Positions 5,557 to 8,265 of a DNA stretch of 8,265 nt are shown here, in pieces. Below the pieces are notes generated by a model, which worked only from the letters and a program-made list of their open reading frames with translations, did not search any database and was not told the DNA's origin. The stretch's first letter is position 1, and each line of letters opens with the position of its first letter. The position numbers and the translations under genes are program-made. Source of the DNA: Bacteroidales bacterium (GTDB taxonomy: Bacteria > Bacteroidota > Bacteroidia > Bacteroidales > VadinHA17). The stretch lies in assembly GCA_025455505.1 (NCBI GenBank), contig JALOMK010000083.1, forward strand, positions 1 through 8,265. The letters are read 5' to 3'.

Positions 5557-6627
5557 ATGAAAAAAAGTCTGATTATCCTTGTTGCTCTTGCAGCATTTAT
5601 CGTACCGCCCGCTCTCGGGCAGAATGATACGATACCCGGGCATCTGGATGCTGTCGATACCCTGGATCAGGATTTTGGGTTGTTCCGTGACTCTGGCATT
5701 CTGAACCTTGCCCTCAGGTTTGACATGACCGAATACACCCGAAAAAAGTCAAAAGAGGATTATCTTCCGGCAACACTTACCTACTATATCAGCGAAAAGG
5801 ATTCCGTAAACAGGGAGATACGCCTGAGATCAAGGGGCGAATTCAGGAATGCTTTCTGTGATTTTCCGCCTCTGAGCCTGAATTTCAAAAAGGCCGGATT
5901 CCAGATGAATGACCTTCAGAAAATTGAAAAAATCAAGGTTGTGACTCATTGCCAGTATGGAAGTGAAGAAATTCTCTTTAAGGAATACCTTGTTTACAAA
6001 CTATTCAATGTTATTACTGACTACAGTTTCAATGTCAGGCTCGCCAAAATAGCCTACATAAATACTTCGAAGAAGAAAAAGACAGTCAATTCCCACTGTT
6101 TTTTCATAGAGCCCCTGAACCTGCTGGCAGAAAGGATAAATGCGGTTCCGGTTGAGAATCCAAAGCTTACCCAGAAGAATATTATCCCGATGTACATGGA
6201 CAGGCTTGCCATTTTCAATTACATGATAGGAAATACAGACTGGTCAGTTCCCAACCAGCACAACTGCAAGGTTCTTTCTGCCAGGGACATCGGAAATTCA
6301 AACCTTGGCATCATAATACCTTATGATTTTGACTACTCAGGTCTTGTGGATGCTCCATATGCCGTCCCCTACGAAGGGCTCGGCCTGGAATCCGTGCGCC
6401 AGCGACGCTATCTGGGCGAATGCAGGCCAGATGAGCAGTTTCTGCTTGCACTTGAGGAATTCACCTCGAAAAAAGCGGAACTCTACAAGGTTATCGAAGA
6501 CTTTCCCTATCTCAGTGATAAGGTAAAGAAGGGAATGACCAGGTATCTTGATGAGTTTTTCAAAACCGCAGAGAAGCCCGGATCTATACTATATGATTTC
6601 CGTCGAGGTTGCTATAATTTTGATTAA
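5557..6627 (+). CDS. Exported protein resembling a divergent CotH-like atypical kinase
   Basis: A 356-residue protein with a signal peptide (residues 1-21, cleaved around ALG|QN). The pattern of segments follows CotH-family spore-coat/secreted kinases: an IRLRSRGEFR segment at 88-97 with nearby PPLSLNFKK (CotH RGN...Pxxxxxl), a VVTHCQYGSEEILFKEYLVYKL block (128-149, like the CotH DpsxxRnkxxxxl helix), YNTSKKKK-type strand and an Asp228/His235/Asn236 cluster in GNTDWSVPNQHN (225-236), and IIPYDFDYSG (253-262), where Asp257 and Asp259 would bind metal. CotH enzymes phosphorylate proteins through an ATP-dependent, PKA-unlike fold. The next gene encodes DUF4956, a known genomic partner of CotH proteins. 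I judge the assignment from motif order only; a profile search is needed to confirm it. It follows the GDPD gene by 30 bp. Confidence 0.68.
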   Translation: MKKSLIILVALAAFIVPPALGQNDTIPGHLDAVDTLDQDFGLFRDSGILNLALRFDMTEYTRKKSKEDYLPATLTYYISEKDSVNREIRLRSRGEFRNAFCDFPPLSLNFKKAGFQMNDLQKIEKIKVVTHCQYGSEEILFKEYLVYKLFNVITDYSFNVRLAKIAYINTSKKKKTVNSHCFFIEPLNLLAERINAVPVENPKLTQKNIIPMYMDRLAIFNYMIGNTDWSVPNQHNCKVLSARDIGNSNLGIIIPYDFDYSGLVDAPYAVPYEGLGLESVRQRRYLGECRPDEQFLLALEEFTSKKAELYKVIEDFPYLSDKVKKGMTRYLDEFFKTAEKPGSILYDFRRGCYNFD

Positions 6628-6642
6628 TAAAAATACACAAAT

Positions 6643-7338
6643 ATGATTTCAGAATCCCTGACAGTGGATGCCAATGATGCTCTCATCTCCGCTTTTCAAC
6701 GGCTGGGAGTGGAACTGGCTGTGCTTATAATAATTATCCCCATTATTTACAGGAGGTTTCACAATAACAGGGAACATCTTTTTCCATTTTTTCTTATGGG
6801 AATCATGGTTTTCCTTGTGTGCGTCATCCTTAAGAATGTTGAAATTCAGATGGGTATGGTGCTCGGGCTCTTTGCAATATTCTCAATCCTGCGTTTCAGA
6901 ACTTACAATTTTTCGACAAAGGATATGTCATACCTATTTGCGGTAATAGGGGTTTCAGCTATAAATGCAATGCTTGATTATCCCCGGCCCATAAGGGGAA
7001 CACTGCTTTTCAATTCGGTTGTCATACTTTCAATTCTTGGTCTAGAGCTCTATTTCAGGAATGTTCCGGCGGCTATTGATCCAAAAGAGGCAAAAAAGAA
7101 AAATAAGGATAAGAAGGATAAAAAGAAAGACAAGGTAAAGGATAATTCTGAAGACAGGATCGTTGTTGTTTATAACAGGCTTGATCTGCTGACACCAGCC
7201 AACAGGGATCTGCTCCTGAAAGATCTTTCAGCCAGATCAGGCAGGGAGATTACCGGGGCAAGGGTTACAAGGCTTGATCTGGTAAGGGGAGAGGCTGATA
7301 TTGAAGGATTGTGCGCCGGAAAGAACGAAACCTCCTGA
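6643..7338 (+). CDS. DUF4956 domain-containing integral membrane protein
   Basis: A 231-residue protein with five predicted transmembrane helices (about 21-37, 45-64, 70-83, 95-111 and 118-138). The family signature is clear: MVLGLFAIFSILRFRT at 72-87 followed by KDMSYLFAVIGVSAINAM (93-110). A lysine-rich linker follows (148-166, 12 Lys between 148 and 166 with Asp interspersed), then a soluble C-terminal domain of about 60 residues (172-231) with an RxxLLT...RDLLLKDLSARSGREITGARVTRLDLVRGEADI pattern. DUF4956 proteins are of unknown function and often lie beside CotH-like and VTC-type polyphosphate polymerase genes. Here the CotH-like gene is 15 bp upstream but no polymerase gene is present. 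The last residues (EGLCAGKNETS) look like a natural end, though a slight C-terminal alteration cannot be excluded. It ends 19 bp from the convergent gene. Confidence 0.9.
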   Translation: MISESLTVDANDALISAFQRLGVELAVLIIIIPIIYRRFHNNREHLFPFFLMGIMVFLVCVILKNVEIQMGMVLGLFAIFSILRFRTYNFSTKDMSYLFAVIGVSAINAMLDYPRPIRGTLLFNSVVILSILGLELYFRNVPAAIDPKEAKKKNKDKKDKKKDKVKDNSEDRIVVVYNRLDLLTPANRDLLLKDLSARSGREITGARVTRLDLVRGEADIEGLCAGKNETS

Positions 7339-7357
7339 AGATACAGGTCTGCTTCCG

Positions 7358-7966
7358 TCAGAAATAGTAACCGACTCTGTATGTTACAGGGGCATAGTAA
7401 GGAGAATATTCATCCCTCGTATACAAGAAATTATACAGGACCTGGATACTGACACCTCCGCGGCCTTTCTTTCCTATGCTCCTGATATAACCGAGGCCAG
7501 CAAACCATGAATCGGAATGGGTATCATACCGCGCAAGTTCCTCGCCCGCAGCCTGGTAAAAGTATTCATTGTTCAGGTATTCATACTCAGTCCACAGATA
7601 AAGCCTTTTCAACAGGTTGATCCTGGCAAAAAAGCTTGGTCCGTATGCGTTGAGATCATTTCCTATTACCCTCTCGTGTCGGTAAATATACCTGTAACCT
7701 GCACCTGTGACAAGTGTTTTAGGAAACCTGTAGGCCACAACAGGTGAAAGTTCAAGATAAGTCTGACCTGGCGTTATCCAGAATGAGGTTCCGCCTCCGA
7801 ATGCAATCCTTTCCTTCCAGGGTCTTATATCCTTTTTCCGCTTATCATTAGCTGATCTGACTGCTGTTCCGGTTGTATCCTGCAATGACTCCACAGAATT
7901 GTTCTGCTGTCCCGATATAATAGTTGTTGCTGCAAGGCAAAGAAATATAAGCAGTTGTTTTTTCAT
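7358..7966 (-). CDS. Beta-barrel outer-membrane protein
   Basis: A 202-residue protein read from the ATG at 7966 on the minus strand. A TTG five codons upstream could also start the frame, but the ATG gives a standard signal peptide (MKKQLLIFLCLAATTIISG, cut near Gln20). A low-complexity polar stretch (21-50) is followed by beta-strands rich in Tyr and Gly (GQTYLELSPVVAYRF 67-81, LVTGAGYRYIYRH 85-97, LYLWTEYEYL 122-131, SWFAGLGYIRS 153-163, VSIQVLYNFLY 172-182), ending YRVGYYF with a terminal Phe, the usual outer-membrane insertion signal. Ten or so strands are plausible. It is convergent with the DUF4956 gene and is not part of that operon. No specific function can be assigned; relation to the barrel at 4166-4693 is not apparent beyond general fold. 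Confidence 0.85.
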   Translation of the reverse strand: MKKQLLIFLCLAATTIISGQQNNSVESLQDTTGTAVRSANDKRKKDIRPWKERIAFGGGTSFWITPGQTYLELSPVVAYRFPKTLVTGAGYRYIYRHERVIGNDLNAYGPSFFARINLLKRLYLWTEYEYLNNEYFYQAAGEELARYDTHSDSWFAGLGYIRSIGKKGRGGVSIQVLYNFLYTRDEYSPYYAPVTYRVGYYF

Positions 7967-7989
7967 CCCTGATCTGTTCAAAGTTTTGG

Positions 7990-7997
7990 CAAATATA
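7990..7997 (-). promoter_or_regulatory. Candidate -7 box for the minus-strand outer-membrane protein gene
   Basis: On the minus strand the sequence TATATTTG is an exact match to the Bacteroidota -7 element TAnnTTTG. It lies 23 nt upstream of the ATG at 7966, which would give a short leader of under 20 nt. A convincing -33 TTTG is missing at the expected spacing. The position, in an AT-rich divergent gap, supports it better than sequence alone would. Confidence 0.4.
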
Positions 7998-8069
7998 TCA
8001 ATATGGATAAAGCTGTATTTACTATATTTAAAATAAATACCAATGAAGGAATATTAATAAGCATAAGAT

Positions 8070-8265
8070 ATGAGGGCCTTAAAATATTCATTGACTATGC
8101 TGTTTGCATGCCTGTTGACTGAATCCTTGTTTTCACAGATGAGTTACCAGTATGCGAGGAACAAATCCTTTAGTGCCGGAACATATGGAAGGATAGGGGT
8201 AGACTGGTCGTTTGAAAACAACGGATCTATTGGCAGGCGTCTGAACTTAAACAATATGGGGAGCA
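8070..8265 (+). CDS. N-terminus of a probable outer-membrane porin (partial, cut by window end)
   Basis: Sixty-five codons are visible and the frame is open to the window edge. The protein begins with a signal peptide (MRALKYSLTMLFACLLTESLFSQ, residues 1-23), followed by a first beta-strand-like segment SFSAGTYGRIGVDWSFEN (33-50) and then GRRLNLNNMGS (55-65). A GxYGRIGVxW strand followed by an Asn-rich loop resembles the start of Bacteroidota carbohydrate (LamB-like) or related porins, so this is likely a sugar or general porin, but only the first strand is available. It is divergent from the gene at 7358-7966; the 103 bp gap between them is AT-rich and should hold both promoters. A purine-rich AAGGAA lies about 20 nt before the start, too far to be a typical ribosome site. 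Confidence 0.75.
   Translation, partial: MRALKYSLTMLFACLLTESLFSQMSYQYARNKSFSAGTYGRIGVDWSFENNGSIGRRLNLNNMGS

Noticed and set aside
7331..7357. Bidirectional terminator in the convergent gap (CCTG...CAGG)
   Set aside because: Only a 4 bp stem and no U-run on either strand.
7301..7510. Plus-strand reading frame after the DUF4956 gene, as a frameshifted continuation
   Set aside because: It lies opposite the well-supported minus-strand barrel gene, and its sequence does not extend the DUF4956 C-terminal domain.
8023..8030. TATATTTA as a -7 box for the porin gene
   Set aside because: One mismatch to TAnnTTTG, no -33 partner, and AT-rich surroundings make chance matches likely.

Overview
The window reads as a chromosomal segment from a Bacteroidota bacterium, probably a Bacteroidia/Bacteroidales-like environmental lineage. 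The main reasons are two DUF4252 secreted proteins flanking an ECF sigma/anti-sigma pair (a Bacteroidota arrangement), a DUF4956 membrane protein, short exported proteins whose signal peptides end before Gln, near absence of strong Shine-Dalgarno sequences, and several matches to the Bacteroidota -7 promoter box TAnnTTTG. The lineage is an inference; no rRNA or other marker gene is present. Coding density is very high and there are no mobile elements, tRNAs or CRISPR arrays.

Region 1 (1-920): the possible tail of an upstream gene, then a complete classical short-chain dehydrogenase/reductase. Region 2 (987-3132): a four-gene regulatory unit in the order DUF4252, ECF sigma factor, single-pass membrane protein (probable anti-sigma factor, overlapping the sigma gene by 44 bp), DUF4252. 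The two DUF4252 proteins are paralogues bracketing the sigma/anti-sigma pair. Region 3 (3315-4169): after a 182 bp gap with a candidate promoter, three small genes: a YtxH-like membrane-anchored coiled-coil protein, a two-helix holin-like (Phage_holin_3_6/YqjE type) protein, and an 80-residue soluble protein. The layout resembles enterobacterial yqjD-yqjE-yqjK.

Region 4 (4166-7338) continues on the same strand with 4-nt overlaps: a small beta-barrel envelope protein, an exported GDPD-type phosphodiesterase, an exported protein that I read as a divergent CotH-like atypical kinase, and a DUF4956 five-helix membrane protein with a very lysine-rich linker. CotH-like and DUF4956 proteins are known to occur together, often with a VTC-type polyphosphate polymerase; no VTC gene is seen here. 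Regions 3 and 4 may be one envelope-related transcription unit of up to seven genes. Region 5 (7358-8265): a convergent beta-barrel outer-membrane protein on the minus strand with a good -7 box, then a divergent gene cut by the window end that encodes the N-terminus of a probable outer-membrane porin.

The most interesting parts are the CotH-like/DUF4956 pair without a polymerase, the lysine-rich linker, and the symmetric DUF4252 bracket around the sigma/anti-sigma pair.
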